Shown here in pieces: positions 18,434-25,896 of a stretch of DNA of 33,877 nt; the stretch's first letter is position 1; the number at the start of each line of letters is the position of its first letter. The notes below the pieces were generated by a model, which saw only the letters and a program-made list of their open reading frames with translations, had not been told where the DNA came from and did no database searches. The position numbers were made by a program, and so were the translations under genes. Source of the stretch: an uncultured Caryophanales bacterium (GTDB lineage: Bacteria > Bacillota_I > Bacilli_A > RF39 > UBA660); NCBI GenBank assembly GCA_947302515.1, contig CAMYVT010000017.1:1-33877 (forward strand). The letters run 5' to 3'.

Positions 18434-18997
18434 TTATTTTAATAATAATTTTAATGCATCTTTTACTTGTCCTTCTATTGGTAGTGAAGTATCTACTTTT
18501 GCTAGTACTGGAATTATTTCTTTATCTTTATATCCTAAGCCCAATAATACTTCTTTAAGTTCATTTTCTACTTTCATTTCTTCATCACTAATTCCAACAC
18601 CAATAAACTCTAATTTACCTTTTAAATCTAATATTATTTGTTTTGCTAATTTATCTCCAATTTTAGGAAATTTTTTTAAATACAAAATATTTTCTCTTTC
18701 TATTGCATCCATTATTCCATCAACTGAACCCACTGCTAAAATAGGTAATGCCATCTTACAACCTAAGCCTTTAACGCTAATTAGTTTTAAGAAGAAATCT
18801 TTTTCTTCAATAGTTTTAAATCCATATAAACTATTCTCATCTTCTGTAATATGTTGATATATATAGACTTTATATTCTTTATTTAATTCATATGAATATG
18901 GATTTGGTACATATACTAAGTATCCTATTCCATTATTATCAACTACAATAGCATTATTCTTTATATAAGTTATCTTTCCAATGATATAATCGTACAT
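18434..18997 (-). CDS. ruvA: Holliday junction-binding protein RuvA
   Basis: 187 aa. N-terminal OB fold begins [28 protein letters not shown] (quoted in part: [15 protein letters not shown]), the helix-hairpin-helix region includes [16 protein letters not shown] and [17 protein letters not shown], and a small C-terminal RuvB-contacting domain ends the protein. It binds the four-way junction and loads RuvB. The ribosome site is TTGGAGATGA. First gene of ruvAB, with a good promoter. Confidence 0.97.
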   Translation of the reverse strand: MYDYIIGKITYIKNNAIVVDNNGIGYLVYVPNPYSYELNKEYKVYIYQHITEDENSLYGFKTIEEKDFFLKLISVKGLGCKMALPILAVGSVDGIMDAIERENILYLKKFPKIGDKLAKQIILDLKGKLEFIGVGISDEEMKVENELKEVLLGLGYKDKEIIPVLAKVDTSLPIEGQVKDALKLLLK

Positions 18998-19015
18998 TTA
19001 ATCATCTCCAATATT

Positions 19016-19044
19016 ATTATAATAAATTTTTTAAGTTTAAACAA
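19016..19044 (-). promoter_or_regulatory. Promoter of ruvAB
   Basis: -10 TATAAT (19016-19021), -35 TTGTTT (19039-19044), spacer 17. Confidence 0.75.
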
Positions 19045-19057
19045 ATGTTTTAAATAA

Positions 19058-19079
19058 AAAAGACTGTTTCCAGTCTTTT
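19058..19079 (-). terminator. Terminator after yebC
   Basis: 9-bp stem AAAAGACTG / CAGTCTTTT with TTTC loop (GAAA in the RNA) and T-rich tail. It reaches into the TAA stop at 19078-19080. Confidence 0.88.
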
Positions 19080-19803
19080 ATTCACTTTCTTTTAAATTAT
19101 AATATACATCTTGTACATCATCTAGATCTTCTAGAGCATCTACTAATTTCATTACTTTTTCTTGTCCTTCTTCATCTAATTCTACTTCCATATTTGGAAT
19201 ATATGTTAATTCACACTCTAAGAATTCTTTTACATCTGCTGCTTCTAAAGCATCTTTTACGGCTGTGAATGAATTAGCATCTGTTGTAATAATATAATTA
19301 TCTTCTATTTTTTCAAAATCTAAGGCACCAGCATCTAATGCTGTCATCATCATTGTATCTTCATCATATTCTGATGGTATTACAATAGAACCTCTACGTT
19401 CAAACATATAGCTTACTGAACCATCTGTTCCTAAGTTTCCTCCTGCTTTTGTAAAGGCTGCTCTTACTTGTGAAGCTGTTCTATTACGATTATCTGTTAA
19501 GCAATCTACCATGAATGCTACTCCACCATGGCCATATCCTTCATAACGAACTGATTCAAAGTTTGCTCCATCAGATCCTCCTGTGGCTTTCTCAATTGCT
19601 TTTTGTATATTATCTTTTGGCATATTTTGAGCTTTTGCCTTATCAACTGCTAAACGTAATGCAGCATTTTGACTCGGATCAGGACTTCCTCCTTTAGCTG
19701 CAACCATAATTTCTTTTGCTAACTTTTGGAATACTTTTCCACGAGCTGCATCTAGTAAACCTTTTTTTCTATGTATTGTAGCCCATTTTGAATGTCCACT
19801 CAT
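19078..19803 (-). CDS. yebC: YebC/TACO1-family translation or transcription factor
   Basis: 241 aa, starting MSGHSKWATIHRKKGLLDAARG, the family signature, with GGSPDPSQNAALRLAVDKA, NMPKDNIQKAIEKATGG and YEGYGHGGVAFMVDCLTDN. Family members help ribosomes through difficult stretches such as polyproline, and some are described as DNA-binding regulators. The 241-aa length fits the YebC type common next to ruvABC, and here it directly precedes ruvA on the same strand but with its own terminator. Divergent from the DUF192-like gene. Confidence 0.95.
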   Translation of the reverse strand: MSGHSKWATIHRKKGLLDAARGKVFQKLAKEIMVAAKGGSPDPSQNAALRLAVDKAKAQNMPKDNIQKAIEKATGGSDGANFESVRYEGYGHGGVAFMVDCLTDNRNRTASQVRAAFTKAGGNLGTDGSVSYMFERRGSIVIPSEYDEDTMMMTALDAGALDFEKIEDNYIITTDANSFTAVKDALEAADVKEFLECELTYIPNMEVELDEEGQEKVMKLVDALEDLDDVQDVYYNLKESE

Positions 19804-19867
19804 ACTAATACCTCCATTTCTTCCTATATATTACCATATTTTTAATATTTTTAAAAGTATATTATGA

Positions 19868-19873
19868 TATAAT
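19868..19873 (+). promoter_or_regulatory. Extended -10 promoter of the DUF192-like gene
   Basis: The plus strand reads TGA then TATAAT; the -35 is weak. The predicted start near 19880 leaves a leader of only about 10 bases, just enough for the GGGTGAT ribosome site. Confidence 0.6.
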
Positions 19874-19889
19874 TTTATTGGGTGATAAT

Positions 19890-20207
19890 ATGTATCTTAA
19901 AGTTTCTAAAAAGAAATATGAAATACATGAATTAAGTACTTTTAAAGAAAGATTTAAATCTATAAAGTTTAATCTTAATACATTAGATTATGTTATATAT
20001 TTTCCTAATAAGAAAATATTAGATACATATTTCTTTTGTCAAAAAGTTGATGCATGTTTTACTGATAATGATAATAAGATATTATATCTACATAGTAATG
20101 TTAAAAGTGAAAAAAGAATTATTCATTTTAAAGCAAAAAGATTATATATATTACCTTTAAATATATGTAAAGAATTAAAAGTAGGAGATACTTTAAAAAT
20201 AAAATAA
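19890..20207 (+). CDS. Small DUF192-like protein
   Basis: 105 aa, one of the few plus-strand genes here. The pattern FKERFKSIKF near the start, then FFCQKVDACFTDNDNKILYLHSNV, and the end ILPLNICKELKVGDTLKI follow the DUF192 layout (RxxGLMF, IDVxFxD, VLEL...LxxGD). The usual signal peptide or anchor of many DUF192 proteins is missing, so it is probably cytoplasmic. Function unknown. I use the ATG at 19890 behind GGGTGATAAT; the TTG 12 bases before is at or ahead of the predicted transcription start. Convergent with the response regulator gene. Confidence 0.75.
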   Translation: MYLKVSKKKYEIHELSTFKERFKSIKFNLNTLDYVIYFPNKKILDTYFFCQKVDACFTDNDNKILYLHSNVKSEKRIIHFKAKRLYILPLNICKELKVGDTLKIK

Positions 20208-20230
20208 AAAAGAAGTTATACTTCTTTTTT
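20206..20230. terminator. Bidirectional terminator between DUF192-like and response regulator genes
   Basis: 10-bp stem AAAAAAGAAG / CTTCTTTTTT with a 5-base loop. Both genes' TAA stops touch its ends. Confidence 0.85.
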
Positions 20231-21018
20231 TATATATCTTTTTTCATTAATGTTTTTTCTACTACTAGTGTAATAGAACGATCATTAAATGGTTTACTAA
20301 TCATATCTACTATATCATAGGTAAATGCTCTATCAATTGTTGCTTTTGATGAATCTCCTGAAATAATTGATACTGGAATAGTATCAAGTAATCCATTACT
20401 TCTCATATGTTCTAGTACACCAAAACCATCTACTTTAGGCATATTTAAGTCTAATAGTATGGCTTTTAAATGACCATTTGATTTATTGGCTTCAATGATT
20501 TTGATAGCTTCTTCTCCATCATTGGCAGTGCCTACATTATATTTTTCTGAGAAGATTCTCTTAACAAAGTTTCTTACAATATTAGAATCATCTACTACTA
20601 AAATTGTATCTTCACTATATTCATCTTTCTTTTCTGGTGCGACTTCAGGAGCATCTTCTGATCCATTCATATATTCTTGAATTAATACAATAGAATTATT
20701 AGTTTCTTGTATTAAATCATTGATATGTTCTGTTACATAGAATAAATCTCCTGCCATACTTTTTTGTTCATGTTCATCTGCCATTGCTGCTAAAGTCCTA
20801 AATCCATAAAATTTAGCATCATTTTTCATTGAACGAACACAATTAGCATAATTAGTCATGTCCTTATTTTGCATAAAGACAATTAATTGTTTAATTTTAG
20901 TATGAATTCCTACTAAGAATTCTCCTAATTTATCATTGTATTTTTCTATCTCACCAAATAAATCTAAGCTGGATTTTACGTCGATACCTTGTTGTTGTAA
21001 AAAGTTTATACTTTTCAT
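20230..21018 (-). CDS. Response regulator with an N-terminal degenerate HPt-like domain
   Basis: 262 aa. Residues about 25-118 look like a histidine phosphotransfer (HPt) bundle: YANCVRSMKNDAKFYGFRTL lines up with the HPt motif (A-H-x-L-K-G-x-A-x-x-x-G-x-x-x-L), but the phospho-accepting His is Arg62. A short Glu/Pro/Lys linker follows. Residues 137-258 are a complete receiver: D143/D144, phosphoacceptor D190 (LLDLNMP), S220 and K242 (SKPF). No DNA-binding output domain exists, so it may signal by protein contact. The start at 21018 follows AGAGGTG; the longer frame begins upstream of the promoter. No histidine kinase is adjacent. Confidence 0.88.
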   Translation of the reverse strand: MKSINFLQQQGIDVKSSLDLFGEIEKYNDKLGEFLVGIHTKIKQLIVFMQNKDMTNYANCVRSMKNDAKFYGFRTLAAMADEHEQKSMAGDLFYVTEHINDLIQETNNSIVLIQEYMNGSEDAPEVAPEKKDEYSEDTILVVDDSNIVRNFVKRIFSEKYNVGTANDGEEAIKIIEANKSNGHLKAILLDLNMPKVDGFGVLEHMRSNGLLDTIPVSIISGDSSKATIDRAFTYDIVDMISKPFNDRSITLVVEKTLMKKDI

Positions 21019-21054
21019 AAAAGACACCTCTCTACTCTTGTGTATTCTATGAAA

Positions 21055-21084
21055 ATTATAACATATTTTTTTAAAAAGATACAA
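21055..21084 (-). promoter_or_regulatory. Promoter of the pseudo-HPt/REC gene
   Basis: Extended -10 TGTTATAAT (hexamer 21055-21060), -35 TTGTAT (21079-21084), spacer 18. The -35 lies inside the upstream terminator hairpin. Confidence 0.72.
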
Positions 21085-21098
21085 TTGTTTTTATCTTT
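21075..21098 (-). terminator. Weak terminator at the end of the obg operon
   Basis: 7-bp stem AAAGATA / TATCTTT with a 10-base loop and a T5 tail on the minus strand. The TAA stop at 21091 lies in it. Confidence 0.5.
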
Positions 21099-21783
21099 GA
21101 TTGTAAATAATAGGATATTCCGATAATTCATCAATTCTCTTAACCATTAATTTACCCATATGATTATCTTCTATACCTCTTAGTGCAAGAATGTTAATGT
21201 AATTTAACCATTCTGCTTCATCTTCAAAGTAGTCATAACAATCTCCATGCGGTCCACCTTCACATAACCATACTAGAAAATCTATATTATGTTTGGTAGC
21301 AGAAGCAATTAATGCTTCTGCTCCTTTGCATGGCATTAAGCCAATCATAACATCCGTTCCATCTACTGGTGTTCTATCATTAAATTTTTCTCTTCTTAAG
21401 ATAAATCTTTCTTCTCCAACAATATCATTTCCTAGTCTAGGATCATAAACTGTAATAGATCCAGTATGTTGTTGTAAGTGGATTCTTTTACCCAATCTAG
21501 GAATAATTCCTCCACCTACTTCTATAATGTTTTTTCCTTCTATTCCAAAAGTTTCTTCTAGTAATTTTATAAACTCTATGTACATATTTTTATCTTCTGG
21601 TATAAGTCCTAATTCATCATATATTTCCCGAATAACATCTTTTGTCCATTTATCATGAGCTGATCCTTCTTCTGCATATGATTTGATACACATTTTTTCA
21701 AACCAATCATAATAATCTGGATGTTCTTCCAAAAAATTTAGAACTAAATGCTGATCTAATAATAGTTTTGTTCGTTTACTCAT
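21091..21783 (-). CDS. Unknown protein with a Rossmann/methyltransferase-like core, obg operon
   Basis: 230 aa, not recognised. After a helical N-terminal 80 residues, NIIEVGGGIIPRLGKRI looks like a class I methyltransferase motif I (hydrophobic strand then EVGGG), followed about 20 residues later by ITVYDPRL (an acidic residue at the end of strand 2) and VMIGLMPCKGAEALIASA plus DFLVWLCEGG as later strands. This layout suggests SAM or nucleotide binding, but no substrate motif is seen. There is no signal peptide or membrane helix. It lies 19 bases after the previous unknown gene. Ribosome site AGGGGGAAT. Confidence 0.75.
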   Translation of the reverse strand: MSKRTKLLLDQHLVLNFLEEHPDYYDWFEKMCIKSYAEEGSAHDKWTKDVIREIYDELGLIPEDKNMYIEFIKLLEETFGIEGKNIIEVGGGIIPRLGKRIHLQQHTGSITVYDPRLGNDIVGEERFILRREKFNDRTPVDGTDVMIGLMPCKGAEALIASATKHNIDFLVWLCEGGPHGDCYDYFEDEAEWLNYINILALRGIEDNHMGKLMVKRIDELSEYPIIYNQR

Positions 21784-21802
21784 ATTAATTCCCCCTGTGT
21801 TT

Positions 21803-22597
21803 TTATTTTCTAATTAATTCTAAAGTTTTTTCTTTACCCCTCTCATAATCATCTACTATTTCTCTTATTGTTTTTTTAGGAAATGCCGCTAAAGATGAAC
21901 CTTCAACAACTAATCCTTTTTCAACAATAGATTCTAATGCATTAATAATATTATATTTATTAAAATCACTTAATACATTCTGATTTATTTTATAACTATA
22001 TCTTTCTGAATCTGTTGTTATAAATAATAAGTGATCTTTGTTAGTCATTTTACCACTTCTACGCATTTTAATAAGTAATTCTAATAAATCATTTCTATTT
22101 ATCTTAGTTACTGCTGTGAAGTATGTTAAATAATATAATAATTCTTTCCATTCATCACTTAATCCATATCCTCCACCATAAACTCTTCTATCTACCCTTT
22201 CTACTTTTCTTTTACCATCTTTTGGACTAGTATTACGAACACTATTTTCTCTTAAGTGTCGTTCAAAAGATGCAGGACAACATATTCTATAACTATATAA
22301 TGGATCTATTGAACCATTATTAATTACTAGTTTTTTAATTTTTGGATATGTTTCAGAAGAACGAATATTTGTAGAAGTAAATCTAATTTCTTCTGTTTCA
22401 AATAATATTTTATCTATTAATTGTTTTAATCTTCTCATGGTGAAATACATATGATGATCTAGCGAATTAGATACATATATATAACCACTACCACTTGTAT
22501 TTATTCTACTTAGTGTTCTTGCCCCTTCAAAACGATAAAAATTACGTATTAATTCTTCTTTATCTAAATCTTCGCAAGTTTCTCTATATAATGACAT
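21803..22597 (-). CDS. Unknown basic protein downstream of obg
   Basis: 264 aa, not recognised. Rich in Arg/Lys, with two adjacent cysteines (YRICCPAS), a basic, probably flexible stretch at about residues 118-145 (SPKDGKRKVERVDRRVYGGG), then a helical C-terminal half (DLLELLIKMRRSGKMTNKDHLL and NIINALESIVEKG) that could be a winged-helix-like fold. Basic charge would suit RNA or DNA binding; this is inference. It starts 18 bases after the obg stop with AGGGGGAT as ribosome site and precedes the methyltransferase-like gene, so the three form one operon. Confidence 0.72.
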   Translation of the reverse strand: MSLYRETCEDLDKEELIRNFYRFEGARTLSRINTSGSGYIYVSNSLDHHMYFTMRRLKQLIDKILFETEEIRFTSTNIRSSETYPKIKKLVINNGSIDPLYSYRICCPASFERHLRENSVRNTSPKDGKRKVERVDRRVYGGGYGLSDEWKELLYYLTYFTAVTKINRNDLLELLIKMRRSGKMTNKDHLLFITTDSERYSYKINQNVLSDFNKYNIINALESIVEKGLVVEGSSLAAFPKKTIREIVDDYERGKEKTLELIRK

Positions 22598-22615
22598 GTT
22601 ATCCCCCTATTTTTA

Positions 22616-23890
22616 TTAATCTTTAAAGTTAAAGTAAAAATCTAATATTCTTACTTGATCATTTTCTTCTGCTCCTAGTTCTTTTAATTTATCATCAATT
22701 CCCATTCTTTTTAATTTCTTAGCAAATCTATAAGCTGCTTCATCTGATGAAAATTTAGTCATCTTAAAGATTCTTTCTACTTCATCTCCAGATACAACCC
22801 AAACCCCATCATCATCTCTAGATATTGTGAATGGTTCTTCTTTCTTAAATTTATATAATACATTACTTTCTATTTGAGAATCATCATAAAGTGGATTCAT
22901 TGGAATAGTATCAAGTATATCTGCAAGACGATCAACTACTTGTTGTAGTCCTTTATTCATAGCAGCACTTACTTCATATATTTCTAAATCTACTTTCTTT
23001 TTAAATTTCTCTAGATTTTCTTTTGCTTCTGGTAAATCCATCTTATTAGCAATTACTATCATTGGTTTATCTAATAATTTTTTGTTATATTCTTTTAATT
23101 CTTTATTAATTAAAACAAAATCTTCATATGGATCTCTCATTTCAGAACCAGCCATATCTATAACATGAGCTATTACTCTTGTTCTTTCAATATGTCTTAA
23201 GAATTTATCTCCTAAACCTTCTCCTTCACTTGCTCCTTCAATTAATCCCGGAAGATCAGCTACTACAAAGCTTCTTCCATCACTTGATTTAGTTACTCCT
23301 AGATTAGGATTTAATGTAGTAAAGTGATATGCAGCTATTTTTGGTTTAGAGGCAGATATACAAGATATAATAGTTGATTTGCCTACACTTGGAAGTCCAA
23401 CTAATCCAACATCTGCTAACATTTTTACTTCTACTTTTAAATTCTTCTTTTCTCCTTCTTCTCCATTTTCAGAATAATCTGGAGCTGTATTTGTTTGAGT
23501 CTTAAAGGCAGTGTTTCCTCTACCACCTCTACCACCTTTAGCAATTATTTCTTCTTGATTTTTATGGGATAGGTCTGCAAGTATTAAACCAGTATCCATA
23601 TCTGTTACTACTGTTCCTAATGGTACTTTAACTATAGTAGGTTCTGCTCCTTTACCATGCTGATTCTTTCCTCTACCATTCTCTCCTTTAGGTCCTTTGA
23701 TAGTTTTTTGGTATCTTAAATCTAATAATGTATGTAGTCCTTCATCAACTTTAAAGATGATATCAGAACCATGTCCACCATTTCCACCATATGGTCCACC
23801 CATAGGTACATATTTTTCACGACGGAATGCTGTACATCCATCTCCACCGTTTCCGGCTTCAACTTTAATAAATACCTCATCTACAAACAT
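22616..23890 (-). CDS. obg: Obg family GTPase
   Basis: 424 aa. Gly-rich Obg fold at the start (VKVEAGNGGDGCTAFRREK, GGPYGGNGGHGSDI), GTPase domain with G1 GLPSVGKST, G2 region HFTTLNPNLGV, G3 VADLPGLIEGA, G4 NKMD and G5 SAA, and a C-terminal OCT domain (last 75 residues, EEPFTISRDDDGVWVVSG). It acts in 50S ribosome assembly and stress response. The neighbouring rplU-prp-rpmA cluster is the usual context. The ribosome site is AAAAGGAGGGAT. It has its own promoter rather than reading on from rpmA. Confidence 0.97.
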   Translation of the reverse strand: MFVDEVFIKVEAGNGGDGCTAFRREKYVPMGGPYGGNGGHGSDIIFKVDEGLHTLLDLRYQKTIKGPKGENGRGKNQHGKGAEPTIVKVPLGTVVTDMDTGLILADLSHKNQEEIIAKGGRGGRGNTAFKTQTNTAPDYSENGEEGEKKNLKVEVKMLADVGLVGLPSVGKSTIISCISASKPKIAAYHFTTLNPNLGVTKSSDGRSFVVADLPGLIEGASEGEGLGDKFLRHIERTRVIAHVIDMAGSEMRDPYEDFVLINKELKEYNKKLLDKPMIVIANKMDLPEAKENLEKFKKKVDLEIYEVSAAMNKGLQQVVDRLADILDTIPMNPLYDDSQIESNVLYKFKKEEPFTISRDDDGVWVVSGDEVERIFKMTKFSSDEAAYRFAKKLKRMGIDDKLKELGAEENDQVRILDFYFNFKD

Positions 23891-23916
23891 ACTATCCCTC
23901 CTTTTTAACCAGATGT

Positions 23917-23922
23917 ATTATA
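23917..23922 (-). promoter_or_regulatory. Extended -10 promoter of the obg operon
   Basis: The minus strand reads TATGT then TATAAT; the -35 (ATACAT) is weak. A second ATTATAAT-like -10 lies further upstream near 23984-23990. Confidence 0.6.
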
Positions 23923-24020
23923 ACATACTTTACATGTTATGTATATTGTTATTTTACTATTTTTTCATATACTTTTCTAGATATTATAATACTTATAAAT
24001 ATTCCTCTTAAAACAAGAAA

Positions 24021-24037
24021 AAGAGCCAATGGCTCTT
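24021..24037 (-). terminator. Terminator of rplU-prp-rpmA
   Basis: 7-bp stem AAGAGCC / GGCTCTT with a 3-base loop and TTTTTCTTG tail on the minus strand, about 10 bases past the rpmA stop. Confidence 0.8.
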
Positions 24038-24047
24038 GTATTTTTTA

Positions 24048-24338
24048 TTATCCTTCTACTGGATAAACTGAAGCTTTTTTCTTATCTCTTCCTAAACGTT
24101 CAAATTTAACGATTCCATCAACTGTAGAATAAATTGTATCATCATTTCCACGACGAGTATTTGTTCCTGGGAACATTTTAGTTCCTCTTTGACGGTATAT
24201 AATTGAACCAGCTGTGATGAATTCTCCATCTGCTGCTTTAGCTCCAAGTCTACGTCCTGCAGAATCACGACCATTAGATGTTGATCCTTGCCCTTTGTGG
24301 TGAGCAAATAATTGTATATCTAAATTTAGTAATTTCAT
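24048..24338 (-). CDS. rpmA: Ribosomal protein L27 (bL27) with cleavable N-terminal leader
   Basis: 96 aa. The mature start [15 protein letters not shown] is preceded by [11 protein letters not shown], the Bacillota-type leader that Prp removes (cleavage expected between F11 and A12). Removal exposes the N-terminus that reaches the peptidyl transferase centre. Conserved [20 protein letters not shown] and [10 protein letters not shown] follow. Third gene of rplU-prp-rpmA; strong AAGGAGGAG ribosome site. Confidence 0.98.
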   Translation of the reverse strand: MKLLNLDIQLFAHHKGQGSTSNGRDSAGRRLGAKAADGEFITAGSIIYRQRGTKMFPGTNTRRGNDDTIYSTVDGIVKFERLGRDKKKASVYPVEG

Positions 24339-24349
24339 AATTCTCCTCC

Positions 24350-24652
24350 TTATTTCACTTCTATGTTTTCTGGATATTGTTTTTCCAGATCTTTTAATAG
24401 ATTAACCATATTATGTATTAGTAATTGAGTAACTTCATCTTCATTTTTAATGTCAATCTTCATACCCTTTTTACCAACCATATATGATAGACTTCCTTTA
24501 TTAAGAGTTAATATTCCATTTACTGTAGTAATAACAATACTACTTACAGAACTACACACAATATCTTTACCTCTATCAGCATACATTGCATGTCCGAGAA
24601 TACTAATCTTTTTAAATTTGTTATTTTCTTTTTCTACATTAACAGTTATCAT
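24350..24652 (-). CDS. prp: Ribosomal-processing cysteine protease Prp
   Basis: 100 aa (YsxB family). Catalytic pair visible in [20 protein letters not shown]: His21 (GHA) and Cys35 (VCS) by my count, with the usual spacing. It cleaves the L27 leader encoded by the next gene. The ATG lies three bases after the rplU stop with only a weak ribosome site (TTGGTTAA), so translation is probably coupled to rplU. Confidence 0.95.
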   Translation of the reverse strand: MITVNVEKENNKFKKISILGHAMYADRGKDIVCSSVSSIVITTVNGILTLNKGSLSYMVGKKGMKIDIKNEDEVTQLLIHNMVNLLKDLEKQYPENIEVK

Positions 24653-24655
24653 AAA

Positions 24656-24955
24656 TTAACCAATTTTAGTAATTTTGATTTTTGTATAAGGTTGTCTATG
24701 TCCTTGTTTTACACGGTTAGATCTATCTTTACATTTATATTTGAAAACTTTAATTTTCTTATTTTTACCATTCTTTAGAACTTCTCCTTGAACAGTAACT
24801 CCTGTAAGATAAGGATTTCCGATTTTTTTATCAAGCATTAATACTTGATCGAAATTTACTACATCTCCTACTGCACAGTTTAATTTTTCTACATAAATTT
24901 CTGCACCTTCAGTTACATAGTATTGCTTTCCACCGACTTTAATTACAGCGTTCAT
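24656..24955 (-). CDS. rplU: Ribosomal protein L21 (bL21)
   Basis: 99 aa. AVIKVGGKQYYVTEGAEIYV at the start, then GDVVNFDQVLML, TGVTVQGEVLKNGKNKKIKV and the 23S-binding end YKCKDRSNRVKQGHRQPYTK. Strong AAAGGAGGT site. First gene of the operon, behind a structured leader and a consensus promoter. Confidence 0.98.
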   Translation of the reverse strand: MNAVIKVGGKQYYVTEGAEIYVEKLNCAVGDVVNFDQVLMLDKKIGNPYLTGVTVQGEVLKNGKNKKIKVFKYKCKDRSNRVKQGHRQPYTKIKITKIG

Positions 24956-25050
24956 ATATTTTTACCTCCTTTATTAAACTTAAGACTCGCTTTAAAGGTA
25001 CGTAAACGTTTATAACCTTTTCAATGCGGTTTGAGCATGAGGCGTCAAAC
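24956..25050 (-). ncRNA. L21-type ribosomal protein leader
   Basis: The transcript start predicted near 25050 gives a leader of about 95 bases. It has a 6-bp hairpin GTTTGA / TCAAAC (25045-25050 with 25029-25034) enclosing GCCTCATGC, then a second helix AAAGGT / ACCTTT (25015-25020 with 24994-24999) around an ACGTAAACGT element, then the ribosome site. The position before rplU and the first hairpin agree with the known Bacillota L21 leader, thought to bind its own ribosomal protein. Family assignment is from memory of that motif, not a covariance search. Confidence 0.75.
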
Positions 25051-25056
25051 ACATAG

Positions 25057-25085
25057 ATTATAGCATAAACACTATGTTATGTCAA
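25057..25085 (-). promoter_or_regulatory. Consensus sigma-A promoter of rplU-prp-rpmA
   Basis: -35 TTGACA (25080-25085), 17-bp spacer, -10 TATAAT (25057-25062) with TG extension: both hexamers are perfect. Confidence 0.92.
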
Positions 25086-25170
25086 ACAAACTTCTTTATT
25101 TTACATATAAATTTTTATTATTTGGAATTCTCAATTTCTTATGATAAACTATTCACTAGGAGATGATTTT

Positions 25171-25872
25171 TTGAAATATAAGAGAATAATTTTAAAACTT
25201 AGTGGTGAAGTACTTGCAGGCGACAAAAAAACGGGAATTGACTTTGACAGAACTATTGAAATTGCTAAAGAAATTAAAGAATGTGTTGATTTAGGATATG
25301 AGATTGGTATTGTTGTTGGTGGTGGCAATTTCTGGAGGGGAAAAAGTAATGAATATATGGATAGAGCAACATCAGACTATATAGGAATGATGGGAACCGT
25401 TATGAATGCTTTAGCCTTAGGTGATGCTTTTAAACAAATTGGTACTCCAGTTAGAGTACAAACTGGTGTTGAAATGAGACAAATAGCTGAATTTTATATT
25501 AAAGATAGAGCTATACGTCATTTAGAAAAAGGAAGGGTTGTTGTATTTGGTTGTGGTACTGGATCTCCATTTTTCTCAACAGATACTGCCTCTAGTTTAA
25601 GAGCTGCTGAAATAAATGCTGATATCTTAGTAAAAGCTACTAAAGTAGATGGTGTTTATGATAAAGATCCTAAGAAGTATGAAGATGCTAAACGTTTTAA
25701 AGATATTACTTATATTGATGTATTAAACAAAAAATTAAATGTAATGGATTCTACTGCTATTAGTTTATGTATGGATGAAGATATTCCAATACTTGTATTT
25801 AATATTAATAAAAAAGGTAATTTAGCTAAAGTATTAGAAGGTAAAGGTACTTCTACTTTAGTACATAATTAA
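25171..25872 (+). CDS. pyrH: Uridylate kinase (UMP kinase)
   Basis: 233 aa from a TTG start at 25171. Phosphorylates UMP to UDP as a hexamer. Motifs: RIILKLSGEVLAGD, GIVVGGGNFWRG, ADYIG-like SDYIGMMGTVMNALAL, FFSTDTASSLRAAEI, and VDGVYDKDPKKYEDA. The TTG is preceded by AGGAGATGA at good spacing. The ATG at 25141 would add ten residues but has no ribosome site, and homologues begin at this KYKRIILKLSGE. The gene is divergent from rplU and convergent with the cps module; its usual partner frr does not follow. Confidence 0.95.
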   Translation: MKYKRIILKLSGEVLAGDKKTGIDFDRTIEIAKEIKECVDLGYEIGIVVGGGNFWRGKSNEYMDRATSDYIGMMGTVMNALALGDAFKQIGTPVRVQTGVEMRQIAEFYIKDRAIRHLEKGRVVVFGCGTGSPFFSTDTASSLRAAEINADILVKATKVDGVYDKDPKKYEDAKRFKDITYIDVLNKKLNVMDSTAISLCMDEDIPILVFNINKKGNLAKVLEGKGTSTLVHN

Positions 25873-25896
25873 AAAAGAGGTTTAAACCTCTTTTTT
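25871..25896. terminator. Bidirectional terminator between pyrH and cpsB
   Basis: A perfect 26-base palindrome, AAAAAAGAGGTTT and its complement, overlapping the pyrH stop and ending just before the cpsB stop. Confidence 0.88.

Noticed and set aside
18354..18857. 167-codon plus-strand open frame opposite ruvA and ruvB
   Set aside because: ruvA and ruvB are certain, and the opposite frame is Ser/Phe/Leu-rich with no ribosome site or homologue that I recognise.
21019..21084. Longer N-terminus of the response regulator
   Set aside because: The added codons overlap the promoter and the upstream terminator, and the ATG at 21018 has a good AGAGGTG site.
24092..24307. 71-codon minus-strand frame inside rpmA
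   Set aside because: It is an alternative frame of the certain L27 gene with no ribosome site of its own.
25141..25170. ATG at 25141 as the pyrH start
   Set aside because: It has no ribosome site and adds ten residues before the conserved start; TTG at 25171 has AGGAGATGA at the right spacing.
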